From Candidatus Aminicenantota bacterium (lineage in GTDB: Bacteria > Acidobacteriota > Aminicenantia > Aminicenantales > Saccharicenantaceae), in assembly GCA_022867105.1 (NCBI GenBank), contig JALHVH010000303.1, positions 1-6,558 of the forward strand: a stretch of DNA of 6,558 bases, in the 5' to 3' direction. The notes under the pieces are model-generated. The model was not told where the DNA came from. It did no database searches and saw nothing but the letters and a program-made list of their open reading frames with translations. Shown here in pieces: positions 1 through 5,639 of this stretch; position 1 is the first letter of the stretch; each line of letters starts with the position of its first letter. Position numbers and translations under genes: made by a program.

Positions 1-215
1 TCCACATAGGCCCGGGCCGTCTTCCAGAGGGCCTCGTAGTTGGAGGCCTCCAGCTCAACGGCCGCGAGGTACTCTTCGAGCGCCTTCTGGTCGTCGTATC
101 CGGCGTAATACCCGTCTCCCGCCTGGATGTGCTCGGCGGCGGTCTGACCGAAGCTCGTCCCGGCCAAGGCCAGAAGAGCGACAGCAAATCCTGTCAGAAT
201 GATCGTTCTTTTCAT
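1..215 (-). CDS. Secreted TPR-like protein, N-terminal part (cut by window edge)
   Basis: An open frame of 71 codons runs from the ATG at 215-213 to the window edge without a stop. Residues 1-23 look like a Sec signal peptide: MKR, a hydrophobic stretch, then a likely cut after TSFG, before QT. Residues 27-71 read like one tetratricopeptide repeat, with GD-x-YY near 33-37, D-x-x-KALEEY near 42-49 and AxxLEASNYEAL near 51-63. Such proteins act as protein-protein scaffolds in the periplasm or at the outer membrane, but no specific role can be assigned from this fragment. The start is well supported: GGAGGG (minus strand, 226-221) sits 5 nt upstream, and a candidate promoter lies just beyond it. 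The gene follows the acyltransferase gene on the same strand, 84 bp after its stop, and probably has its own transcript. The C-terminus and the number of repeats are unknown. Confidence 0.75.
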   Translation of the reverse strand, partial: MKRTIILTGFAVALLALAGTSFGQTAAEHIQAGDGYYAGYDDQKALEEYLAAVELEASNYEALWKTARAYV

Positions 216-220
216 TTTTT

Positions 221-226
221 CCCTCC
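221..226 (-). promoter_or_regulatory. Shine-Dalgarno site of the TPR-like gene
   Basis: The minus strand reads GGAGGG followed by five A residues and then ATG. It is the strongest ribosome binding site among the promoter-proximal genes of the window and fixes the start at 215. Confidence 0.75.
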
Positions 227-240
227 GGTACTCTTAAACT

Positions 241-267
241 TTTATAGGCTTCGCGCGGAAAAGTCAA
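241..267 (-). promoter_or_regulatory. Candidate sigma-70-type promoter for the TPR-like gene
   Basis: On the minus strand TTGACT (267-262) is followed after 15 nt by TATAAA (246-241). Each hexamer differs from the sigma-70 consensus by one base, but the spacer is shorter than the usual 16-18 nt. The predicted start near 234 would leave a leader of about 19 nt that contains the GGAGGG site. The AT-rich -10 region stands out from its GC-rich surroundings. Confidence 0.5.
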
Positions 268-274
268 GGCGCCG

Positions 275-314
275 CCTAAAATGAATTCCGACTCCGGCCC
301 TATCGGCAATTTTG
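275..314. repeat. Degenerate copy of a 3'-end palindromic repeat
   Basis: On the minus strand CAAAATTGCCGATAGG (314-299) is identical over 16 bases to the sequence at 1067-1052. The other arm (291-275) begins TCGG and ends TTTTAGG. It resembles the perfect arm TCGGCAATTTTGG but lacks the C and carries an extra CA, so the hairpin is imperfect. The element straddles the acyltransferase stop codon (302-300) and supplies its last codons. It probably belongs to a dispersed family of intergenic palindromes, possibly acting in mRNA 3'-end formation or stability. The family status is inferred from two copies only. Confidence 0.6.
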
Positions 315-980
315 AGGCGCGGGCGGCGATGGGAAAAAAGCGTCGGCCTTCGCGTCCAATTCAATGAGGGTCCGCTCGACGCGCCGTCTTTCGTCCTCGA
401 GGGCTTCCCCCTTGAGCGAAGGATCGATCCGTATCGGTTCGCCGATGACGGCCCGGACTTTCGCGAACGGGTGGAAGACGACGAAGCCGTCCCAGCTCCG
501 GAACACTTTTTTCCTGGAGGCCGAGTAGGTGAACGGTACGAGGGGCGCTCCTGTCTTCTGGGCGAGCTTGAGGCAACCGAGCTTGAGCTCTCGCGCCGGT
601 CCGCGGGGACCGTCGGGGACGATGATGACCTCTCCGCCCGCTTCGAGCTCCTTCTTCATTTCGAACCAGGCCCGGATGATGGAATGAGAGCTCGACCCCC
701 GCGACACTTTATAACCCCAGCGCCGGACGATCCGGGCCACGATCTCGCCGTCCTGGCTCGGGCTGATGAGCGGCATGATCCCCCGCCTACGGAAGAAATA
801 AAAGGCCAGGAAGATCCGGCCGTGCCAGATGAGGAGGATGACGGGCTTTCCCGCGCGGCGGAGACCGGCGTACCGCTCCCCGCCCTCGACTCCGATCCTG
901 GCGGATTTGGCCCAGAGCCACAAGAGGGACTTACCGAGGCTCCCGGTCAGGCTCCATTTCAGGTTCTTCAGGAACGGCAT
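300..980 (-). CDS. DUF374 lysophospholipid acyltransferase family protein
   Basis: The protein has 226 residues and belongs to the DUF374 branch of the LPLAT/PlsC-like acyltransferases. These membrane-associated enzymes are thought to transfer acyl chains to lipid or lipid A-type acceptors, but the acceptor for this branch is not settled. Visible family blocks are WHGR (52-55, with the likely catalytic His53), SPSQDGEIVARIVRRWGY (73-90), SRGSSSHS (93-100), VPDGPRGP (121-128), a KxGCLKLAQKTGAPLVPF segment (133-150) and IGEPI near 179-183. A hydrophobic N-terminal stretch at about 10-24 could seat it at the inner membrane. Length is normal for the family. The start at 980 has no convincing Shine-Dalgarno site, but a good promoter ends about 8 nt upstream, which suggests leaderless translation. 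The last four residues (QNCR) and the stop are encoded by a palindromic repeat. It lies 94 bp after the aldo/keto reductase gene and is probably transcribed separately. Confidence 0.88.
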   Translation of the reverse strand: MPFLKNLKWSLTGSLGKSLLWLWAKSARIGVEGGERYAGLRRAGKPVILLIWHGRIFLAFYFFRRRGIMPLISPSQDGEIVARIVRRWGYKVSRGSSSHSIIRAWFEMKKELEAGGEVIIVPDGPRGPARELKLGCLKLAQKTGAPLVPFTYSASRKKVFRSWDGFVVFHPFAKVRAVIGEPIRIDPSLKGEALEDERRRVERTLIELDAKADAFFPSPPAPQNCR

Positions 981-988
981 TTGTCCAA

Positions 989-1017
989 ATCATAGCGGAT
1001 TAAGAACGGCCGGGCAA
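989..1017 (-). promoter_or_regulatory. Promoter of the DUF374 acyltransferase gene, predicted leaderless
   Basis: The minus strand shows TTGCCC (1017-1012), a 17-nt spacer, and TATGAT (994-989), one base from TATAAT. The expected transcription start is about 982-981, only one or two bases before the ATG at 980. There is no good Shine-Dalgarno site, only a GGA, which fits a leaderless message. The promoter lies between the palindromic repeat and the gene. Confidence 0.55.
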
Positions 1018-1024
1018 GTCGCAT

Positions 1025-1068
1025 CCCAAAATTGCCGAATCCCACACACGTCCTATCGGCAATTTTGG
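1025..1068. repeat. Perfect 13-bp palindromic repeat after the aldo/keto reductase gene
   Basis: CCAAAATTGCCGA (1026-1038) and TCGGCAATTTTGG (1056-1068) are exact inverted repeats separated by 17 nt, so the transcript can form a 13-bp hairpin. The element starts 7 bp past the aldo/keto reductase stop codon. One arm plus three flanking bases (1052-1067) recurs exactly at 299-314, at the 3' end of the next gene. No T-run follows either arm, so it is not a classical intrinsic terminator. It resembles a REP-type element that may protect or define mRNA 3' ends. Confidence 0.75.
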
Positions 1069-1074
1069 ATCGCA

Positions 1075-2352
1075 TCAGGCGAAAAGGGAGGCGGCGCGGC
1101 GCGTCCGCTCGCGGACCGAAAGACCGTAGGGGCAGGCCCGTTCGCAGGCGCCGCAGTCTTCGCAGGCCGAAACAGCGCCGGCCGCCAGGGTCTCCCGGAC
1201 CTGGGCGCGGGCACGTTCCGCCTTTTCGTAGCTGTCGAAATATACCAGGCTCCGGGACAGGTCCGCCGTCCGGATGCTCCGCGGGCAGGCGGCCTGACAC
1301 AGCCCGCAGAAATGGCAGGTTTCGCGGGCGTGGGCGGCAACGTGGGCGTAGAGGGTTCGCCGGTCCCCGGACGTGAGGGGGCGGCCGACAACGGCCAGGT
1401 CCTGCTCCATCTGGCTTTCGTTCAGGATCTCGGTCACGACGGAGGCGAGCTTTACGTTCTCCAGCGCCCATTTCAGCATGGCCTGAAAGAGCGCGGCCCC
1501 TCCATCCTTTCGGGCCGCCAGGTCCTGGCGCCGGCCGCCGACCTTGAGAACCTTCATGGCTATGACCCCGACGTCCTTTCCGTGGGCGAGGTCGATGAGC
1601 TTGCGGATGCCGCTCTCGCCGAGATAATCCCCGTATGTCCGGACGTCCTTCTCGGTCTCCAGGATGTCGAAAACGTTGTAGCCGATCTGGACCATATCGT
1701 AGAGGCCGCACTCGACAGCCTTGGGAATGACGCCGTGTTGGTTCGAGTGACTGGTCAATCCTCGGAAGAGGCACTTGCCCTGGGCCTTGAGCTTTTCGAA
1801 AGCGGCCTGAACCCTCTCGTCGGTCAGGTGGGCCGGGTCCTCGACGCCGTGGATGCCCAGGACCTCGACGTGGTCCGTGTCGAGACGACGGAGGCTCGCT
1901 TCGGCTGAGGCGATGATGCCGGCTTCGGTAAAGGATTTTCTGAGATGGAACCTTGTATGGACGTGGAGCTTGTCCCGTCCGAAGGTCTTGAAGGCCCGCC
2001 CGATCAGCCGTTCGACGTTTCCGTTCTCGTAGCTCTCGGAGGCGTCGATGTAGTTGATGCCGCGCTCGATGAGCCGGAAGAAGAGCCTCTCGTCGGGAAG
2101 CGGGCTCCCGCCGAGGGATATCTCGGAGATGAGAAGACCGGTCCTTCCCAATCGGCGATAAACCATGCCGTCCTTTATCACAGACTGGGGACACTCTCCT
2201 TCGGTCCCCGTCGCCGATTTCATGGATAACCTTGGACCCGGGCAAGCCGCAAGAACGGGGTGGAAGGCCAGGGAGGCCGCCGTTCCCGCGGCCAATCCCT
2301 TGAGAAACGACCTCCGGCCCGGAGAATGGTCGATCAGGTCACTGAGCGCCAT
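1075..2352 (-). CDS. Tat-exported aldo/keto reductase with C-terminal 2x[4Fe-4S] domain
   Basis: The 425-residue protein opens with a twin-arginine signal, GRRSFLKG (12-19), a hydrophobic stretch (20-34) and a lipobox-like LAAC (34-37). It is therefore likely exported folded, with cofactors, and may be lipid-anchored at Cys37. Residues 65-330 form an aldo/keto reductase barrel: RRLGRTGL (66-73), ISLGGSPL (78-85), D103 and Y108 in YIDASESYENG, and H168 in GIHG. The usual catalytic Lys (TK motif) is Arg134 here (HTR). The C-terminus carries two CxxCxxCxxxCP motifs (C346/349/352/356 and C397/400/403/407), a ferredoxin-like pair. The substrate is unknown; electron exchange with a partner via the clusters is an inference. 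I chose the start at 2352 rather than the ATG at 2448: it puts the Tat motif at residue 12, has AAGGAG 6 nt upstream, and overlaps the symporter by only 19 bp. Confidence 0.88.
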   Translation of the reverse strand: MALSDLIDHSPGRRSFLKGLAAGTAASLAFHPVLAACPGPRLSMKSATGTEGECPQSVIKDGMVYRRLGRTGLLISEISLGGSPLPDERLFFRLIERGINYIDASESYENGNVERLIGRAFKTFGRDKLHVHTRFHLRKSFTEAGIIASAEASLRRLDTDHVEVLGIHGVEDPAHLTDERVQAAFEKLKAQGKCLFRGLTSHSNQHGVIPKAVECGLYDMVQIGYNVFDILETEKDVRTYGDYLGESGIRKLIDLAHGKDVGVIAMKVLKVGGRRQDLAARKDGGAALFQAMLKWALENVKLASVVTEILNESQMEQDLAVVGRPLTSGDRRTLYAHVAAHARETCHFCGLCQAACPRSIRTADLSRSLVYFDSYEKAERARAQVRETLAAGAVSACEDCGACERACPYGLSVRERTRRAASLFA

Positions 2353-3761
2353 GGATTTCTCCTTTTTTCCCGAATGATCGAAATGCCGGTCCCGATGATG
2401 AACCCGGCCGCGCTTAAGGCCATTCCCGAGGGCACGGAACGGGGCCAATCCGGAAGGCTCAAATGAACGATACCCGCCTCATTCAAGAAGCTCAGGAGCG
2501 AAAACCCGCCGCCGAGGAGGAGGCTCAAGAGCCCGGCTGCGGGAAGTTTTTTCTTGAGAAAGAGCATGGTCATCCCGGGAATGAAAAGCCCCTCGGCCAT
2601 GATCTGGGAGGCCAGACCCAGAGTCTTCAGGATGTCCTGAAAGCGGAAGGCGACGGCCAAGGCAGCCCCGCCGATGATGAGCGTCGACCATCGGCCCGCG
2701 GCGACGAGCCTTCTCCCGGAACTCCCCGGAAAGATCTGCTGATAGACGTCCCGGGCCAGGCAGAGGGCGCCGGTGTTGACGGCCGCATCCAGGGTCGAGA
2801 GGATGGTCGCCATGACGGCAACGAAGAGAAGTCCCCCCAGCCAGGGACCGGAAGCCGAAGCGATGAAGCGGGCAAGGAGAGGACTTCCGTCCGCCGGGGC
2901 CCCGAGAACGGGACGAAAGAGAATTCCCGCAGCCACGATCAGCGCGTAGAGCGCGGTCAGAAGGCCGGCCGAAGCCAGGAGTCCCCATTTCGCGTGTTTC
3001 GCGGTCCGGACGGCCTGGATCCGCTGCCAGGCGACGGGAGAGACCGTCCAAGCCAGGGTGAACGAGAGGGCGATGAGGGCGTTCCTTCCGGCGCCGTGAA
3101 AGAAGTCGAAAAAGCCCGGGATCCCCGCCTGCGACGCCAAGACACCGGCCTCCCGGAACGAGGAACGGCCCACGAGCGAAACGCACAGGCCGCAGATCCC
3201 GGAGGCCAGAAGGAAGAATTGGAGGGCGTCCGCCCTGGCCACGGAGAGGAGACCGCCGAATGTCGCATAGAGAAGAACGACGGCCGCAGCGACAGCCACG
3301 CTCACAAGGTAAGACGTTCCCAAGAACCCTTTTAGAAATTGACCCGCGGCAACCATTTGTGAGGCCGCAAGCATCACCATGTACCAGACAATGAGGGCCG
3401 TGGCCAGGCGCCGGACGGCCCGGCCGTAGCGCGCCTCGACAAGGTCGGACAGGGAGATTGTTGGGAGGCCGTGGATGCGACCGGCGAAGAAGAAAGCGAA
3501 CAGGAGAATGCTCAACAAGGCGGGGAGACCGATGATCATGAACGCGCCGACACCGGCCCGGCAGGCTTCGTCGGCCGAGACCAGGATGGAGCTCGCTCCG
3601 AACCAGGCCGCGCTCAAAGAGAGCGCCATGACACCCGGGGAGAGGCTCCGCGACGCCAGGAAAAAGTCCTCGAGGCTCCGGCTCTTTCTCGAAAAAAGCA
3701 ACCCCGCCCCGGCCAGCAGAAAGAAATAGGCCCCCAGCGCAATCAGCAAGCCCGTCTTCAT
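2334..3761 (-). CDS. Sodium:solute symporter (SSS family)
   Basis: This 475-residue, very hydrophobic protein is an inner-membrane transporter of the SSS (LeuT-fold) family, which couples Na+ entry to uptake of a small organic solute. Family signs are DFFLASRSL (32-40) near the N-terminus, QMVAAGQFL (135-143) in an early helix, the GGLLSVARADALQ block (169-181; the family usually has Thr-Asp where this has Ala-Asp), and ATILSTLDAAVNT (318-330). In the last block Ser322 and Thr323 match the Na2-site residues, so sodium coupling is probably kept. About 12-13 membrane segments are visible, ending with a basic tail (REKRRNPWR). The substrate cannot be read from sequence; the co-transcribed exported aldo/keto reductase suggests a linked sugar-like or other carbonyl/alcohol compound, but this is only inference. 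The start at 3761 has no Shine-Dalgarno site and lies 9 nt from a -10-like hexamer. The gene is divergent from lolA. Confidence 0.87.
   Translation of the reverse strand: MKTGLLIALGAYFFLLAGAGLLFSRKSRSLEDFFLASRSLSPGVMALSLSAAWFGASSILVSADEACRAGVGAFMIIGLPALLSILLFAFFFAGRIHGLPTISLSDLVEARYGRAVRRLATALIVWYMVMLAASQMVAAGQFLKGFLGTSYLVSVAVAAAVVLLYATFGGLLSVARADALQFFLLASGICGLCVSLVGRSSFREAGVLASQAGIPGFFDFFHGAGRNALIALSFTLAWTVSPVAWQRIQAVRTAKHAKWGLLASAGLLTALYALIVAAGILFRPVLGAPADGSPLLARFIASASGPWLGGLLFVAVMATILSTLDAAVNTGALCLARDVYQQIFPGSSGRRLVAAGRWSTLIIGGAALAVAFRFQDILKTLGLASQIMAEGLFIPGMTMLFLKKKLPAAGLLSLLLGGGFSLLSFLNEAGIVHLSLPDWPRSVPSGMALSAAGFIIGTGISIIREKRRNPWRSVT
2359..2364 (-). promoter_or_regulatory. Shine-Dalgarno site that fixes the aldo/keto reductase start
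   Basis: AAGGAG on the minus strand lies 6 nt before the ATG at 2352, inside the last codons of the symporter gene. It supports the shorter start over the ATG at 2448 and implies translational coupling. Confidence 0.7.
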
Positions 3762-3809
3762 AACGCCGGTAGTTTAACATAACGGCGGCTATGTTATAAT
3801 TGTCCCTTC
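3762..3809. promoter_or_regulatory. Mirror-symmetric divergent promoter region between symporter and lolA
   Basis: The 48-bp gap holds an inverted repeat TAACATA (3775-3781) / TATGTTA (3790-3796) with its axis at 3785.5. Plus strand: a perfect TATAAT at 3795-3800 lies 9 nt before the lolA ATG, with a weak -35 such as TTTAAC at 3773-3778. Minus strand: the mirror position gives TAAACT (3776-3771), 9 nt before the symporter ATG. Predicted starts (about 3807 plus, 3764 minus) leave leaders of about 3 nt, and neither gene has a Shine-Dalgarno site. The -10 of each promoter overlaps the -35 region of the other, so RNA polymerase could probably use only one side at a time. The dyad may instead, or also, bind a regulator. 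Confidence 0.6.
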
Positions 3810-4472
3810 ATGAAAGCCCGGACGCTCTTTCTGCTCTGCTTCGCGGCCTCCATCACCGCCTGGGCGGTCCCGGCGGACACGCCCGAGGAGGCGGCGCTTA
3901 AGATAGAGGCCAGGCTGCGTTCGATAAGATCCCTCCAATCGGACTACGAGCACCTTTATTATTCCATGACCGCCTCGGAGCCCCTCAGCGAGAAGGGGAA
4001 GCTGTACTTCCAGCACCCGGACCGGATGCGCTGGGACTCCCTCGAGCCCGAGGAGCAGACGTTCCTCTCAAGGGACGGGACCTACTTGTTCTACGTTCCC
4101 GAGGAGAAGCAGCTCATCAGGAGCCGGGGTTCCAAGGACCGGTTCGAGTCCGAGATCCTGGCCCTGTTTTCCGGGTCCAGGGATTTCCGGGAATCCTATC
4201 TCATCGAAGCCGGCTCTTTTCCGACGGACGGCACCGGGGCCGTCCAGCTCAAACTGACTCCCAGGAAGGAAGGGGAATTCACTTATATCCTCCTCGAGAC
4301 CGATCCCAAGAGCCGGCTCATCCAAAAAGCCATCTTCTTCGACTGGGCCGGGAACAAGCAGGAGTTCCGGTTCAGCCGGATCAAGGTCGATCCCCGCTTC
4401 CCCCCGGACCTCTTCGACCTGAAGGTCCCGCCGGACACCGAGGTCATCGAGGATGAAGACACCCTCCGGTAA
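3810..4472 (+). CDS. lolA: LolA-like outer-membrane lipoprotein carrier protein
   Basis: The 220-residue protein has a Sec signal peptide (1-19, cut after AWA) and no lipobox, so it should be a soluble periplasmic protein. LolA takes lipoproteins released by LolCDE at the inner membrane and carries them to the outer membrane. The mature part shows the family pattern: an N-terminal helix (26-50), then GKLYFQHPDRMRWD (63-76), LSRDGTYLFYVPEEKQLI (86-103), and a C-terminal FSRIKVDPRFPPDLFDLKVP segment (188-207) like the usual phi-x-PP end. Length matches LolA with its leader. Sequence alone does not prove true LolA activity over a LolA/LppX-fold relative. It heads an operon and overlaps the sigma factor gene by 20 bp. 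There is no Shine-Dalgarno site at 3810; a TATAAT ends 9 nt upstream, so the message is probably leaderless. Confidence 0.83.
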   Translation: MKARTLFLLCFAASITAWAVPADTPEEAALKIEARLRSIRSLQSDYEHLYYSMTASEPLSEKGKLYFQHPDRMRWDSLEPEEQTFLSRDGTYLFYVPEEKQLIRSRGSKDRFESEILALFSGSRDFRESYLIEAGSFPTDGTGAVQLKLTPRKEGEFTYILLETDPKSRLIQKAIFFDWAGNKQEFRFSRIKVDPRFPPDLFDLKVPPDTEVIEDEDTLR

Positions 4473-5064
4473 TAAACCTTTCCCCTCCGATTCCGTATCT
4501 AGGGATGAAGACAACACGCTCGTCCGGCGAGCGCTCAAAGGAGACAGGAAGGCGTTCGAGATGATCATCGTCAAGTACCAGCAGCCCCTCCTCAACTACC
4601 TGGGCCGGATGACCGGAGAGAGGGAACTGGCCCTGGATTTCACCCAGGAGGTCTTTCTGAAGGTCTACGGTTCTTTGTCATCGTTCCAGCCCCGGTTCAA
4701 GTTCAGCGCCTGGCTTTTCAAGGTCGCTTCCAACTTCATGATCGATTATTGGAGGAAGAAGAAGATCTCCGCGGTATCTATGGACCGGACGCGGGATGAC
4801 GGGGAGAATTCCACCTCCCTCCAGGTCCCCGACGCGGAGCCCCCGGTTGCAAGAAAATACGAGCTAGCCCAGACCAAAAAGCAGATCGAGGGGGCCCTAG
4901 GACGGGTCCCGGCAGAGCTCCGGGAACTTTTCGTCCTGAGGCACATCAATGAATTCTCCTACGAGGAGATCTCCGAGATCAAAGGCCTCCCCTTGGGGAC
5001 GGTCAAGAACCGCGTCTTTCAGGCCAAAGAAAAGCTCCGAGGCCTTTTGGAGGAGAGTTCATGA
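4453..5064 (+). CDS. RNA polymerase sigma factor, ECF (RpoE-like) subfamily
   Basis: The 203-residue protein has only the two ECF domains. Region 2 spans about 33-103, with LDFTQEVFLKVY (61-72) and the -10-reading helix FSAWLFKVASNFMIDYWRKK (84-103). A polar linker covers about 104-135. Region 4 spans about 142-199, with the -35-reading helix-turn-helix SYEEISEIKGLPLGTVKNRV (169-188). It directs RNA polymerase to a dedicated regulon, probably envelope stress judging from its neighbours. The ATG at 4453 is the only ATG before region 2 and lies within the end of lolA; a GAGG at 4440-4443 is 9 nt upstream. The stop overlaps the next start (ATGA, 5061-5064), typical of a sigma/anti-sigma pair made in matched amounts. 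The first 20 or so residues look unstructured, and a slightly later non-ATG start cannot be excluded. Confidence 0.9.
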   Translation: MKTPSGNKPFPSDSVSRDEDNTLVRRALKGDRKAFEMIIVKYQQPLLNYLGRMTGERELALDFTQEVFLKVYGSLSSFQPRFKFSAWLFKVASNFMIDYWRKKKISAVSMDRTRDDGENSTSLQVPDAEPPVARKYELAQTKKQIEGALGRVPAELRELFVLRHINEFSYEEISEIKGLPLGTVKNRVFQAKEKLRGLLEESS

Positions 5065-5639
5065 ACTGCCTCCGTCCCGCCGACATCTATCTCTACATCG
5101 AGAACGGGCTGGACCCTGCCGCGGCCCGCGAAGCGGATGAGCACCTCGCGCTCTGCCCCAGCTGCCGGAGCGCCTTCGAGGAACGGCGGGCCCTCATGGA
5201 CGCGGTCGCCGGGATCCCGGACCTCGAAGTCCCGCCCGACCTCGCCGCGAAGGTCCTGGCCCGGATCCCTCCCGACAGGTCTTCCCGCTTCGGCTGGCTT
5301 GTCGCCTTCATCATCGGGCTTTCATCGTTCTTGCTCGGCGGCCTGGCCTACGTCATCCTGACCGGGCAAAGCCTGACCGGGTTTCTGATCGATGCCGTCA
5401 GGTCGGCGTGGGACGTCATGCGGATCGCGTCCATAGTCTTCATCAAGTCCGCAAAACTGACCGTTCTTGGCTTCGACCTCCTCTTCAAGTTCATCGGCGA
5501 GATAGGGAAGGGACTAGCTCGTTTCGGCGGTCTTATCGGGCCCGAGGTCTACGCCGCCTGCTTCCTCCTCTTCCTGGCCCTGGCCGTGCTCCTCGTCGCC
5601 GGCTTCCAAAGAAAGTTCCTTCCCGGAGAAAAATCATGA
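5061..5639 (+). CDS. Membrane anti-sigma factor with zinc-binding ZAS (zf-HC2) domain
   Basis: The 192-residue protein has a complete zinc-binding anti-sigma motif: Cys3, then His28-x3-Cys32-x2-Cys35 in DEHLALCPSCRSAF. This domain, about residues 1-70, binds the partner ECF sigma factor in the cytoplasm and keeps it from core polymerase. A clear membrane helix follows at about 78-102 and a second at about 161-182. Between them lie hydrophobic or amphipathic stretches (about 104-127 and 131-150) with scattered Lys, Arg, Asp and Glu, which could form extra or re-entrant membrane helices. The C-terminal tail is short and basic. Release would come from a change in the zinc site or by proteolysis, neither visible here. 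GGAGGAG (5049-5055) lies 5 nt before the ATG, and the gene overlaps both neighbours by 4 bp. Confidence 0.88.
   Translation: MNCLRPADIYLYIENGLDPAAAREADEHLALCPSCRSAFEERRALMDAVAGIPDLEVPPDLAAKVLARIPPDRSSRFGWLVAFIIGLSSFLLGGLAYVILTGQSLTGFLIDAVRSAWDVMRIASIVFIKSAKLTVLGFDLLFKFIGEIGKGLARFGGLIGPEVYAACFLLFLALAVLLVAGFQRKFLPGEKS

Noticed and set aside
55..309. Minus-strand 84-codon frame across the promoter and start of the TPR-like gene
   Set aside because: It lacks a sensible product and conflicts with the signal-peptide frame, which has GGAGGG at the right distance.
312..995. Plus-strand open frame of 227 codons covering the DUF374 gene
   Set aside because: It is antisense to a gene with conserved family blocks; the product is an Asp/Glu/Arg/Pro-rich sequence without domains, typical of a shadow.
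1025..1068. Palindrome as a classical Rho-independent terminator
   Set aside because: The stem is good, but the loop is long (17 nt) and no T-run follows on either strand, so it is listed as a repeat instead.
829..1908. Long plus-strand open frame (359 codons) opposite the aldo/keto reductase and acyltransferase genes
   Set aside because: It is a shadow of the GC-rich minus-strand genes. Its composition is low in hydrophobic patterning, it shows no recognisable domain, and it spans two genes with clear family motifs.
968..2245. Minus-strand 425-codon frame offset from the aldo/keto reductase
   Set aside because: It is an Arg/Pro-rich product of a shifted frame; the true frame holds the Tat motif, the barrel motifs and eight cluster cysteines.
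2353..2448. Longer start for the aldo/keto reductase at 2448
   Set aside because: It would put 32 charged residues before the Tat signal and overlap the symporter by 115 bp; the ATG at 2352 has a proper Shine-Dalgarno site.
2479..3780. Minus-strand 433-codon frame offset from the symporter
   Set aside because: It is out of frame with the clear SSS family protein and is Arg/Gly/Pro-rich with no motifs.
3762..3809. ECF-type autoregulated promoter in front of lolA
   Set aside because: No GGAAC-like -35 with a matching ECF -10 is visible; the clear signal is a sigma-70-type TATAAT.
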